Part shown: positions 45,201-56,428 of the stretch, piece by piece
Numbering within the stretch: position 1 is the first letter of the stretch
Layout of the letters: each line of letters opens with the position of its first letter
Assembly: GCA_903813345.2 (NCBI GenBank)
Contig: CAIIXF020000007.1
Location: 16,662,714 to 16,726,713 of the forward strand
Source: Owenia fusiformis
Lineage: Eukaryota > Annelida > Polychaeta > Sabellida > Oweniidae
Direction of reading: 5' to 3'
Length of the DNA: 64,000 nt
Made by a program: the position numbers and the translations under genes
The notes under the pieces: model-generated
The model's input: the letters and a program-made list of their open reading frames with translations, nothing else
What the model was told of the DNA's origin: nothing
The model's database searches: none

Positions 45201-48200
45201 GCATCGTTAAAGACAAACCTGATGTCGGTGATATGAAGACTTTTATAGAGAACAAGTACAATTCTTATAACATTATAAGGAGTGAGTTAATACTCGTTAC
45301 CCTAAAGGACGACCTTGATTCACAAGGGTCTCTAGAAACAATGGAAAGCGACGATGCTAAAGGACTATAGTATCTCATACTGAATTTGCAAATGTATATT
45401 AACAAATTAATGTTTTTTGAAGTACATCTTTGAGGAAAATTGATATTATTATTGTCACCCAAAACCTCAAGCATCCATTTTACTTAACGCCCATCGTTGA
45501 CATGCTATTTCTTTCTTACGACTATATCACGCTGTATATAAACGCGGTAGCCTGATGTTTTTGCATACGATTATATCAATTGTGTAAATATTCGAAGTTC
45601 TTCTCGTATAATTGTTTATATTTATGAGCATTACATAATTATCTACAGTCCCGTGTACCAACATTGAGAGAGAGTACGACAATAACACTGTTCCACAGCT
45701 GGATGACTCTAACTACAGTAACCCTACTATTACACCAAACTAGTTTTCACTACATTCTCGAAAACGGGCTTCAACTGTGTACGAACGAACTAGACGTACT
45801 TAGAACCGTTTGGGGTCTATTTACAAACTTCATCGAACGTACTCGAACGGGTAGGTCCTCTAGAACTTAGAACATGCTCAAAATGTTCTCGTGGTCGATA
45901 CGTTCTACGAGAACGAGTGACAACGTACTAACGACGAGCTGGACTTACTACGAACGGAACCGTCGTACTTCAATCCTACTAGGGACGTTTTAACAAGTTG
46001 AATTGTCTGTGGACGTATTGAAAACGAGGTAGAACTAATTACAAACGGGCTTAAACTGATTGAGAACGTATTTAAGACTGCTTATGAACGAGTTAGCAAA
46101 AATATAGCTATCACACCAAACAAGTTGTCACTGCGTTCTTCAAAACTGGTTTTAAACTGTGTGTGAAGGGAATGAACGTAGCTGCAACTTTCTAAGGTCT
46201 ATTTAAGAACTTCATGAACGTTTTCAGACAGGAAGGTGATTTTAGAACTTTGAATCGATTCAAAATTTGATGGCGACCATACCGTTCTGTAGTCAGGTCA
46301 TGATGACCTTTTAGTCTAAGGAACGCGTTATACGACGTTGCACACCGACGTGGTACGACCTGAACGAACTGCGAATGAGATGGACGTATTGAAGACTGTT
46401 TATAAACGAAGTAGCTAATTATTTTAGACATATTCCCCGACCACAGCCAGACTGAGCCCGTTTTACGACGTTTTCGTAGGACTGGCAAGAACGGGTAAGA
46501 ACTAGTTTGGACGATAGGGGGGTTAGTATCATTCAAGATGGTGGCCAAAATTCTTTTCGGTTTTTGATCTGTATCTGTATTTCACTAGAATCAGTTGTAA
46601 CGATCTTTTATAGCAATACATAGTACTATATAAAGAAAGTCAATGCATCCGATGCTACCTGTTTAAAACGTTTGACGATTCATTTTTTAGCATGCATCAA
46701 CTAAAGTCTGTGCAAGATCTTGTAAAAACGCCGTATGGTTTGTTACCAAGTATACGAAAACTATATTTGATTCCTGGCACATAATCTACCCCGGTGATGG
46801 CTTCAAGGGAATATAGCTTGACAACGGGATTGACAGCTACTCTAAGTATGAACTGAGCGTTGCCCAAACGATGGAACCAATATATTTTCCATGGTGCCGT
46901 GTAATCGTCTCTGGCCCTGGCTGGGAGCGCAACTTAAAGCTAGTTAGGTACCGAGTATCCGAGTCTGGTATCCACCTCTTTATTTATTATTCATTTTATA
47001 TAACTATGTTTTAGGCGGCATTTTCAACTTTGACAAGAGTTCTAAACTCTAAAGTGTGATAATAAGTGTGAGTGATGAACGTGGAGATAAATCTGAAAAT
47101 ACAAAGTATCCAATCACAGACCAATCAAAGATCTTTCTCGATTTATTTGTTTTACGAACCTACAGTTACTCGGTATTTCTTCACATTACCATACCTAATT
47201 ATAATAACTTTTTATTTTCAGCACATTTTCGGTGTCTACAACCAATGGATCACAGATCATTTCGATGGTGAAGGGTATAAAAAATTAGAAGCCGTGATAA
47301 ACTCATACGAATCATTGATCAACACGAATAAGGCTTTGAAGGTGTACAAAACGTGCATGAATAGAGAGATTAATTTCTTCCAATCATCCGCCTCCCTCCC
47401 CCAACAGGGCTAACTTGTACTGGAACAAAGACGAGATTAACACAACCAGACATGACTTTTCACAAGATATTAGGAAGGAAATCCAAGATGGCTGTCTTGA
47501 GGTTGTTTAACTGGCAATAGGTGGTTCCATGCTACAGCAAAGAGCAATTATTTTACGATTGTTCAGCTTTAGGATATATAAATTTCATGATATCACACAA
47601 TAGCTAGATTGATACATAATTTGATGGATATAATGAATTTTACATAATATTAACATTCTAATGTATTTTGTTGCACTTTGGTACATATACGTACGGTCTT
47701 CCAGTTTGCAAAAAATCAAAAAAAATATAGCCGCTCAGTGCTGCACATACTGTCTCTGAATACCCTTCTCTCCAAATTAATATGAGATTCATGCATTTTA
47801 TCGTAAAGTATTTTTTAGACCTCTAGGTAAAGAACCACCTCAAAATTAACAGTAAGGACGCAAGCACATCCTCTCCCAAACATCCCAAATGCCAATCAAT
47901 TCTATTCTAGATTGCCTTACCAGGAAGCAGCCCTTCGCAATAAGGGGTCTTTTTTAATGATGATAAAACCTCATTGGCCATTTACAGGTGATAGATTGAA
48001 TCATATAAATATCACGGTTTTCATAAAAAAAATCGTTATAAAAGGGAAACTTGTTTATTAGATGTATAGCGTCATTGCGAGTGTCTAAACATGAGATGGA
48101 AATAGTATGAGATAATAATGATTTGAATCATGATGATACCTGGTCGGCTGATAGACACCATCCCTTAGATGCTCCAACATTGGCAGTAAGTTGCTCCTCA

Positions 48201-50484
48201 TTCTTAGCACCAATCACTATAGATGCCACTGAGGGTTTCTGCAGAAGCCACCTCAAGGACACTTGGGCCATTGTTTTACCTGTACAGTTGGAAACAAAAG
48301 ATGATAATTAAATTTGTTTTCTATTGCATATCGTGGTTGACCAAATCCATGACGTGTAAAATAATCCTTGCTAGCCTACAGGCGTTAATCTTGCCGTCCT
48401 AACGTCTAACATTGGCAACTATGCAATATATCATCTAAATATTTACCCTCTTCTTTGGCAATAGCTTCGATTGTATCTAGCAGTGTCCAGGTTGATTCCT
48501 GGCTGGCAAATGTGTCCCAGTCGGGCTGTGAGAGAGCCTGCTTCCTAGCGGGGTCCTCCTGGGACCATGCTATTCTGCTCCCACTTGGTGCTGCGTCACT
48601 ATTTCGTTGCATTTTCCCAGATAGCCAACCACTTCAATTACATATAATTATGACTTTATGAACACATATAGCCTAGTACTCTATGAAAACGATAAAATAT
48701 ACTTTGTTGATTCTGAATCAGAAATATAGGTAATGTAAAAAACTGCAAATACAATTACGGTTCTCAAACAAACTGTCTAATACCACATAATTCTACAATC
48801 ACGAATCTACTGAAAACATGTTTTGAGAGTGGCAGGATGCTCAATGGCATATGTGGTCACTCTTTATATTTAAAGCTTGCTGTCATATTGATTTTGTTGA
48901 AAATACCCTTTTAATGGACTCCATGGCATCAGGGCTATTTCTTCTTGTCTGCAGAGATCACTGATCTCGTACTCAACCTGTCTCGTCAGCAGACTGTAAT
49001 GCATCTGTGGAGAAAAGAAAACGTAAATGGGCATCAACAGTGTTGACATCTTTACATCAACATCAACGTTCTTTTTGGCAAAGCGGCCGACTTTCGCTAG
49101 AAGGCCACTGCTTCAAGCAACGCTGTCAACTATCTTAGGCTTGCAGTTAATTCAAAATGGAACTTTTGCTCTAATGATTCGTAATGATTAGATAAGATGA
49201 TTAGATTAAATATCCTATGGGTCATTATGTGGTCATAAAGAAACTTTATTTTACGTGTAGTACTTTTAATCAAGAAATAATTACCTGTGTACATATGACT
49301 GGCTCTAAGCCCATGTATTTACAGTAATCCACGACCTTCTGTAGCTGCCACCCTGTGAAGTTACTTGCACCTATATGCAGTACTTTACCCTGTCTAGCAA
49401 GATCGTTGAATGTTCGGAGTGTTTCCTCAATAGGGGTCCCATAGTCCCAACAATGCATCTAATGAGTAAGCACAAATGTAATATTTGAAAACGCAAACAC
49501 TTATAACCATTGGAAGCATATAAAACAAACCATCGACCATTTCTACCATGAGCCTATTAATTATCAATATGCTATAGTAAAATAAACAAATCTTTTTCAA
49601 AGCAATCTCAAATGAAAAATGCTACAGCTCGATTAAACTTCAGTATCCTACCAAATATAAATACTTTACCGTATATAGATCTACATAGCTAGTTCCAAGT
49701 CTGTCAAGACTTTCTTCAATACTTTTGACAATGTGTTTCCTGCTGAGCCCCCGACTGTTGACGTTCTTTTGGTCCATGGGGAAGAACAACTTGGTCCCGA
49801 TCACAAAGTCATCCCTCTGTTTCCTGAGTTATGAAATTACAAAGACACTGGTGACTTCAGGTTCAATGTATTTGTATTAAAACTTGTTCATGAACTCATT
49901 TTTTATAACTGGGATGAAACCATTGATCAAACGCATGTGTCCATTCCATAACTGCCCCATTACTCGGCCAACAGAATCTGTGGATGAGCTCTTGAAACAT
50001 GCTTCTAGATGATAGCCAATGACACGTGGATAATTATAAAAGTTTGACCGTAGGCTAAGTGATTTTCTTACGTCGCCAACCATTCGCCGATGATCCTCTC
50101 ACTGTCACCACGACCATGCATGTTGTATACATCAGCAGTATCTATGAAGTTGCCACCAAGACTGGAAAACTTCTCCAAAATCTTGATACTTGTATCCTTG
50201 CTACAACCACGCTGTAGAAAAAACAAAAAGAATTAGCTGAAGATAAAAATAACAACAATATATATATGTATTTTATAGTTACTTAATAAGGCTAACAGTA
50301 GTTCAAACTGTACACGTTTGAATTCAAATGTCTGAAACGTTTCCTCGTGAAATAAAAGCCAAGCATGTTATTTTATACTTACATCACTCGGGTCACCAAA
50401 GATTGCTGTTCCCAGGCACATATTGGACACTTTGAGACCACTCTTTCCAAGGTAGACATAGTCGAACGCGCATTCAGAGGCCAT
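42158..50484 (-). CDS. Aldo-keto reductase (YajO-like)
   Basis: Eight minus-strand exons: 50484-50383, 50211-50072, 49823-49670, 49458-49285, 49004-48907, 48631-48447, 48279-48140 and 42256-42158 (stop TAA). All joins are in frame with GT-AG; the sum is 363 aa, normal for the family. It starts [20 protein letters not shown]. The NADPH-dependent tetrad is intact: Asp58 and Tyr63 (FIDTADVY), Lys92 (FVIGTK), His134 (TMHCWD). [25 protein letters not shown] and a C-terminal cofactor-binding block ([20 protein letters not shown]) complete the barrel. The family reduces aldehydes and ketones; the true substrate is unknown. Animal homologues are often labelled 1-deoxyxylulose-5-phosphate synthase YajO-like by similarity only. 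The start is set by the first ATG before the conserved LGKSGLKVS. Confidence 0.93.
42373..42421. repeat. (AATAC)n-like microsatellite
   Basis: Imperfect pentanucleotide run of CAATACAATATAATACAATA type inside the last aldo-keto reductase intron. Confidence 0.7.
43093..43309 (+). CDS. First exon of the TENA/THI-4-like gene
   Basis: ATG at 43093, 72 codons, donor TTTG|GTGAGT. It is followed within 20 bp by an inverted-repeat element (43328-43945). The G left over joins the next exon's GT to make the glycine of [11 protein letters not shown]. Confidence 0.7.
43093..47413 (+). CDS. TENA/THI-4-like (haem-oxygenase-fold) protein, in-frame stop
   Basis: Four exons are proposed: 43093-43309, 45147-45281, about 46751-46942 (left edge unresolved) and 47222-47413 (stop TAA). 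Exon 1 starts at ATG and encodes [15 protein letters not shown] ... [16 protein letters not shown], exon 2 [17 protein letters not shown], exon 3 [14 protein letters not shown] ... [18 protein letters not shown], exon 4 [14 protein letters not shown] and MNREINFF. The order and the QD-x-x-Y, WHI and C-terminal Glu landmarks fit the TENA/THI-4 family of all-helical proteins, which includes thiaminase II. Exon 3 has an in-frame TAG (46814-46816), and its 3' donor (CTA|GTTAGG) is weak. It may be a pseudogene, a recoded gene, or a base error. The whole unit lies in the last intron of the antisense aldo-keto reductase. Confidence 0.6.
43325..43945. mobile_element. MITE-like element with inner hairpin
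   Basis: Left arm about 43330-43435 (AAGGACCGCGAGTTGTTTCT ... TTTTTCATCTAAAAAACATT) is matched in reverse at about 43845-43940. In its middle a second hairpin, 43733-43825, has arms of about 40 bp (CATTAATACACACCTTATTG / inverse). Another small palindrome (AGAGACATAT...ATATGTCTCT) lies at 43569-43598. Confidence 0.65.
44254..44330 (+). repeat. Fragment of a (CCGT)n-type element 5' end
   Basis: TTAACCCACCGAACGAAGTT followed by CGTGGGGATATAG and ATGGCCGC/AAAATGGCCGCCAT phrases. This is a CCACC subfamily version of the element start, without the tetranucleotide array. Confidence 0.55.
44545..44890. repeat. Degenerate ACCGCAAAAACTCC repeat
   Basis: Several loosely repeated units such as TCTACCGCAAAAACTCCCAT, CTACCGTTTTAAAATCTACC and CCCGTTTTCTAAAATTTTCC, preceded by AGACCTGCCAACCTTCCG. 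The minus-strand frames at 44454-44939 are read from this low-complexity block and are not genes. Confidence 0.4.
45650..46545. repeat. CpG-rich block with a ~380-bp internal tandem duplication
   Basis: The phrase CACCAAACTAGTTTTCACTA (45734 onward) recurs diverged at about 46112 (CACCAAACAAGTTGTCACTG), and GACGTATTGAAAACGAGGTA recurs as GACGTATTGAAGACTGTTTA-type sequence. The block is unusually rich in ACG/CGT compared with its surroundings, including a CGTTCTACGAGAACG palindrome. It lies in the intron of the TENA/THI-4-like gene; its open frames are not recognised. Confidence 0.5.
47414..48138. other. Intergenic/intron sequence, nothing recognised
   Basis: Lies after the TENA/THI-4-like stop codon and within the last aldo-keto reductase intron. 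No repeat family or gene is seen. Confidence 0.4.
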
Positions 50485-51070
50485 GATGATATCCCAGACC
50501 CAATGTATATAAATGCTTACGATTGCTACTCGAGTACAGAAAAATCAAGGTCAGACATATTGATATATCATGTTAAAATATGGTAGTCAGTGAAAGTGAC
50601 AGATACTATTTGGCATGCCCTTATATAAGAGATCCAGCAAATGTCTGCTGTTAGCAATTCTTGAATGAAACTTGGGCCATTATTTAAAAAGCTTGTGCCT
50701 CTTTTATCATCGACTCCTAGAGCAACTGGTCGACGCCTCTGAAATTTAACCAAGTTTTTCAAGGCACCTATCTAAAAAAGGAATATTTCTGAAACTGTTT
50801 AAAAAGGTGCAACTGGTGTAAAAGTCACCTGAAAATCATCCTTCAACGGGTACCCTACCCAGGGTTCCCTACTAGTTTATAAATATTGCGGGCCTTTTTC
50901 AGAACACGAGGCAGTTTATATATACATCAATGTATTAAAGTGGTTTCATTAACTTAATTCCAACAATCTACATGTTAAAAATCATTGTATGGAGCGCATT
51001 CAAGTGACAAAATAAGAAAACCGAGAAACTTGGGTCAAGTAAGAATTATGAGAAACTCAACCCCCTCTTA
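50485..51070. other. Region upstream of the aldo-keto reductase; no clear promoter
   Basis: Presumed 5' flank and 5' UTR of the minus-strand gene starting at 50484. I see no decisive TATA box or initiator. No other gene is recognised. Confidence 0.35.
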
Positions 51071-51075
51071 TATTC

Positions 51076-51386
51076 CACTGGCGGATCTGGGGGCCTGCCC
51101 GCCCCCCCCCCCCCCCCCTGGGCGGGTCAAAAAAAATTGGGCCCTAGAACAATTCAGTGGGCGAAATAAGGCCCCAAAAATGTGCCTTTTTGGTCATTAC
51201 TGGGCCTTTTAAGGCCTTATTTTTAGTTTCAGGTCAAATTTTGAAGAAAATGAGCCTCAAAATTTCAAAATATTGGCCCAATTTTGGGTTTTAGGGGCCC
51301 AATTTTTTTTGCGCGGAAGATTTCTTCTCTGACCTGAAATTTGCCCCCCCCCCCCCACCTTGTTGATTCCCAGATCCGCCCCTGTA
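51076..51386. mobile_element. MITE with GGCGGATCTGGG ends
   Basis: The left end reads CTGGCGGATCTGGGGGCC, and the right end CCCAGATCCGCCCCTG is its inverse. The interior has C-rich runs (51100-51118, 51345-51358) and GGGCCC/GGCCTT words. A target duplication is not evident. Confidence 0.6.
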
Positions 51387-51548
51387 TTCTATTTAAAATT
51401 TTAATATATAATCAGTCCGTTCTCGGTTCGTTACATCCATGGGCGGTCTGAGGCCCAAGCACAAGATTTAAATCCCCCTACCCACTCACTGTACACCGTA
51501 TTAGTGTTCCTGGGCCCATGGCACATGTCTCTGATTACTGGCCGAATC

Positions 51549-52201
51549 TGGGGTTTGTGTAACAAACCGGGTGACCGGGTATCCGGGTGGCCGGGTAACC
51601 GGGTACTTAACGTTCCTTACAGGGTAACTAACTTTCAAAGTTGCACGTACATTTGTAGACTACCCTTCAATATTTTTACGTTATCATTTTACCAAGAACC
51701 TGTAAGAGACTGAATTTTGGAAGTCCGAGGTAGTTATTTACACAGTTTGCACGTACGATGACGTTAGTTGCTTGATTTATTGTTTGAGTGATTGATAGGA
51801 TATCGATGATTATTTAATTTTCTATGATGGCGATTTCTACTAGATATTAAACAAATCTGGAAGATTTACGTACGCGTAAAGTTGAAACGTTATTTGCCGT
51901 TTTTATTTGTTAATTAGTGTATGTGATATATAATACAACGTTAGTTGCTTGATTTATTGTCTCAATGATTGACATTATATTAATTTTGTTTGTCGTTTTG
52001 CCGGTTGATTTATTGGTAAATAAATTTTGCTGCTTGTTTGGTTGTTTGCTTGATAGTTGTGTCACTGGTACGTTGATTGGGATGTCAGTTGGGCGTTGTG
52101 AGGCATAAAATGAAAAAAAATCAATTTCCTAACCCTGGTAGGAAAGAAGGGTACCCGGTCATCCGGTTACCCGGTCACCCCGGTTTTTTACACAAACCCC
52201 C
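51549..52201. mobile_element. GGGTTTGTG...ACCGGGTAACCGGGT element
   Basis: Left end GGGGTTTGTGTAACAAACCG followed by repeated (GT)GACCGGGTATCCGGGT; the right end is the inverse (ACCCGGTCATCCGGTTACCC ... TTTACACAAACCCCC). The ends resemble the hAT-like element at 16615 (AGGGTTTGTAGAAAAAACCG), so the two are probably related. Possible 8-bp target duplication with one mismatch (CCGAATCT / CCGAACCT). Confidence 0.65.
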
Positions 52202-52581
52202 GAACCTGGAACGAATAGCCATCATACAGTTATATAGAGTAACTTCAGGATGTGAATATTCTTTCAGGTTCGGCCACCCATTGGATGTTAGGAGTCGATA
52301 CAGGTCCCTGTGGTAGTAATCGTAAAATAAAAACTTACTTCGTCCTACATGTACTACATGTAGGAGTTGTTTTGTTCTCCTATTAAGAAGAGTTTCGTGA
52401 GACGCCAAAAATACTTTCTTCAACAGTTTAGGCGGGAGAATTCAAAAGTTCAATGGAACATGAACGTCAATCTGTCAATTGCCTGCATTGGATTTGTAAA
52501 TAAATTAATGTAATTACAGCTATTGTCATTCTTTCAATCGACCCGATTCACATGCTGGGGAGAATACAGATTAGCTGTTAG

Positions 52582-53095
52582 CAGGCCTGTCAACTGTCCC
52601 GCAATTTGCGTATTTGTCACGCATTTGCTGAAGAATTTGAAGTCACGCCAGTTATTTTTGCGTGACAGAAAATGTCACGCAAATACGCATTTTACCTGGT
52701 AATTGTCAAGCAAAAATCTTTCTGTAGAAAATTTTCTAAAAAAGATCGTCTACACAGCAAAAATACGAACGACGGGAAAAAAAACGTACGCATTTCGTTC
52801 GGACTTTTCACGCGAATTACGGATATGTCACGCATTCCGTTCGAATTTTTTCGTACCAACACCCCCCCCCCCCCCCCCCCCCCCCCCCCCGTTGATGGAT
52901 GTTTGAAACGCGAGCGTAGCGAACGCGAAAAATTTGAGGTGTTCAAAATTTGGCAAGATGTAATAAAATTTAAACCAAGGTGTTCAAAATTTGGATCAAG
53001 GTGTTCAGATTTGGACCAAGGTGTCCACATTTTGAGGGGAGGTGTTCAACATTTCCAAGTCACTCATGTTAGGTGTTCCCAAGTTGACAGGCCTG
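52582..53095 (+). mobile_element. MITE with CAGGCCTGTCAACT ends, 514 bp
   Basis: Begins CAGGCCTGTCAACTGTCCCG and ends AAGTTGACAGGCCTG. A perfect 6-bp target duplication TGTTAG flanks it (52576-52581, 53096-53101). It contains a run of about 30 C at 52861-52890 and tandem GGTGTTCAAAATTTGG units. It is the longest copy of the family also seen at 15226 and 10208; the 112-144 codon frames crossing it are not recognised as proteins. Confidence 0.85.
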
Positions 53096-53334
53096 TGTTA
53101 GTGTAGGTTGAAAGCACGAGTTGTGATAATACAGTATAGCCTTAAGTTTACTCCCTGCGAAAATTATGTGGAGTTTGATAATCTAACATTGCTCTCGAAG
53201 TGAGTAAGTATAGCCTAGTGGTTGAAGTAGTTGACAGTCTCTGAACTAGTCTGGCATCAGTACGTCCCCAGCCCGTCTCCTTTATTCTGACAATGCTGGG
53301 CGTCTTGTAGGGGCGCGGTTTTATGCGGACATGG

Positions 53335-53400
53335 ACACCCATGGACTCGAACCTTCAAAGCCCAACCTTGGGCACATTGCAGTTAGGCTACCAAGCCTAT
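53335..53400 (-). repeat. tRNA-like sequence (possible SINE head)
   Basis: On the minus strand TGGTAGCCTAACTGC matches an A box and GGTTCGAGTCC is a perfect B box about 30 bp later, with a GCCCAA/TTGGGC stem between them. Acceptor-stem pairing is poor, so this looks like a tRNA-derived repeat and not a tRNA gene. Confidence 0.4.
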
Positions 53401-56310
53401 ATCTTGAAGGATGGATATCGAAATACTTCCAACATTTTAAGTCTAGCGAACTCTCTTCACGGTGACCAAGTGTTAACAGTTGAGATTGCCCCGGACGTGT
53501 TTTTTCAAACAATTTAGACGTGATTTTTGGAAAACTTGGGCCGGGAGGTAGGCTGATAAATTTGGTTATGAAATTGCTGTCACTTGACTTTATGTAAATG
53601 TAAGTAATTTATATTGCTTACCATACTATACATGTATATCATAACTTCGGGTATCCGCAAACACGAATCTTATGCTATAACCTTGTTAAATCGGAAAATG
53701 AGCGATTCTGACAGGTGTTACACACGTTTTTGCCTGAAAATCACTAGCCTTCCTTGTATTCAATGGATACATCGATTCATAAGGAAAGTACTCGAAATAT
53801 GTGCGAAAACCACAAATTAAAAGAGCTTAAATAAGTAACAATTGACCAACTATTTTTGGGATTAAACTAATATCCCTTTTTCCCTAATATCCTTTAAACT
53901 AATATTCCTTCTCCATCGTTAACTCCACTTTCTACATTTACAGTCATTTATGGCAATTCTAAGATAAAGATAGTTAAAATATAAACACGATTTAGAGTAG
54001 TGAATATTATTCCACGTTGTTCAATAGATAGTCTGTTTGAACTTAATTAAATAACACTAAATGCAAATTTAGTACGTATTTCTGGCTTTTTTGGTATATA
54101 AAAGCGAGTACTATGAAGTATGATGGAATGCTCCCCAATATAGATAGGTGGGAATGAAGAAGAACATCTTAGGTAGAAGTCGAGTTATGTTAGTTTGTAA
54201 AATCTAGAATATTCTTATCTTTTTGCTCCATTCTAACTAATGTCGTATTCCATGTTCTTACAAAACACGTCGAAATCGTTTGAAAAAACACGTCCGGAAC
54301 AATTTCCAATGTTAAGACTTTAGCACCGTGCTCTTCTAGGATCGGATTGAGCTGAACTTTGGACCATACGGAGTCAAAAAACTGGAATCAGCACCCTTGA
54401 AGCTAATTGAAAAGAACGTTATTTTTTGTATCATTGAACATGTAATCATAAAACGTCTCATAAATATTCTCTCGTTTCAATCTTCAAAGAGCAATATAGT
54501 CATAATATTCGTATATCAGCTGGCGCTAATTAACTATAAACAAACGTGAAGAGTGACTATAAAGTACATCTGACAAAGAGTTGCATACTCCTTCAGGAGA
54601 CGGTATGATCAACCATGCCAATGATTTGAAAATGTGAAGTGCCGCATTGCATCCAGATCTTGAAATAGTGAATTATCTGTCTAAAACTTGAATGGTATAC
54701 TGTGTGATGACCCTTTTAATGTATCATATTGTGAATATTCATCAAAATCTGGGCTGTTAAACTTATAAACCAAGGTTTTTCAGAAAAGTTGAGAAAGTCA
54801 TGGAAATGATTTAAATAACATAACTGTATAAATCAAAGTGATTCTTGTACAAAACATTTCACTGAATTTAAATATGCCATTTAAAAGAAGAAAATGCAAG
54901 TCATTAGAAGTCTAATATGCAAATTTCACCAAAACGAGATTTAATGAGATTTAAAAACCTACTATGGAAAATGTAAGTTATTCGAAGAATACTGTATACA
55001 GTCAGTGTGTCCAAAAACAAAGGCACTCGTCACCCCACCTTTTGCCTCAACAGTAGTCTCAATAGATACATATTGTATCATACTAAAACATCCGTCTGTC
55101 AGTAAGTTACTTTGTCAAGATCAAAAGTATATTTGGCAATGAACTTCATATGCATTTTCAAGGGAGGCCTATTCACCTATATTTAAATGAAATTGTGTTT
55201 AAAGGTCCAATGTAAAGCTATGACCGTCTAAAATCACTTGCCATACTGCACATGGACCTTTGCAATTTGCTAAAACCGTAGAGCTGACCTTTTTGTTGAA
55301 TCAGCACCTGTTGTCAGACCTTGGTTTTGGAGCTGTGTGACGCACATTAAAGCAAAGTAAATGTTAAGTAACCGCATCATATCATATGCAAAAGAGAAGC
55401 CTCTTAGCCCGATATCACCCCCACGGGGGTAAAGCCACGATGATACCATGAGCACATGCTTTAAGGATCCGCGTTGTTTGAACCTACCGCCGAGCTCACT
55501 TATACATTAAGACCCGTTACACAGTCATGATACCGCCGAGCAAGCTCATTGCATCATCGGGTCTGATTTACCCCCGTGACCCCTATCATTTTGCTACGGT
55601 CTCTCACATCTTCTTTAAGTACCCGCTACCCAAACGTCATCCACTTTCCCTCGATTCCCTTCATGTCATTTTTATTTCACTTTTCTCCATTTTTACAGTA
55701 AATTTCTCCATCACCTACATAAGTTCCATTTTCCATACCATGTCACTCTTTCCTCAAGCTCACGAGTTCATGTTCTATGTGCATTTTTAAACAATTTTGT
55801 TATCATCTGGGAACACTGCGCCTCAAATTATTGAATAAACCGTCAAATATATTTTGACATGAAATTAGAAATCTAAATGGATTTTTTTCAAATGATAACC
55901 GTTATGAAATGATTTCCGTTTTACAAAATTTGGGCTCACACTATTCAAAAAGATCCCTTTTCGAAAGTGAGGCAAATTTCTAACATTGATATCCACCCTG
56001 AATACATTGATACAAATGTGTATGCTCAGCTGTAAGACACAGGGCCTTTAAGATTCTTCTAAAAATGACTCAAAACACTACGTGCTGGTTGTGCTCCTTG
56101 ACTTTGGACAGATATAGAGTGTATAATTAGCTAATGTTATCTCATACATAATACAAAGAGTAGTACGGCTTGCTCCCTTCTATCACGTTCAGCATGTACT
56201 TATGTGTGTTTGTATTGTATCAGTGTGATTTTTATACCATCGATAAATCATTGTGCCCTTTATTTTATAGCAAAGCTTTTTAACAAAGGAATCTATTCAT
56301 GAAGACATTT
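53401..56310. other. No feature recognised
   Basis: About 2.9 kb of AT-rich sequence with no recognised exon, RNA gene or terminal repeat. The 87-codon frame at 55527-55790 has no recognisable family. Confidence 0.4.
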
Positions 56311-56317
56311 TTATGTA

Positions 56318-56428
56318 CTGGATAAAGCATAAGAATGAGATTTTATAAGAAATAATACACCGAAGGCCGAAGGCCTGAGGTTATTATTTCTTATCAAATC
56401 GAATTCGAATGCTTTATCTTACTTAAAT
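56318..56428. repeat. Hairpin with ~50-bp arms
   Basis: GATAAAGCATAAGAATGAGA ... AAGAAATAATACACCGAAGG is followed by the approximate inverse GGCCTGAGGTTATTATTTCT ... GAATGCTTTATC. Probably a very small foldback element. Confidence 0.55.

Noticed and set aside
45653-45745. Alternative third exon of the TENA/THI-4-like gene after ATCTACAG
   Set aside because: It joins in phase but soon ends in TAG and lacks family-like sequence; the 46751-46942 frame fits the family far better. An alternative terminal exon remains possible.
46192-46548. 118-codon minus-strand frame
   Set aside because: Falls in the duplicated CpG-rich block, with no recognised domain and no second copy of the frame in the duplicate.
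52861-52890. Run of about 30 cytosines
   Set aside because: Homopolymers of this size are prone to length error; I would not draw a biological conclusion from it.
52672-53106. 144-codon frame with a proline run
   Set aside because: It reads through the poly-C tract of a MITE; the terminal repeats and target duplication explain the sequence.
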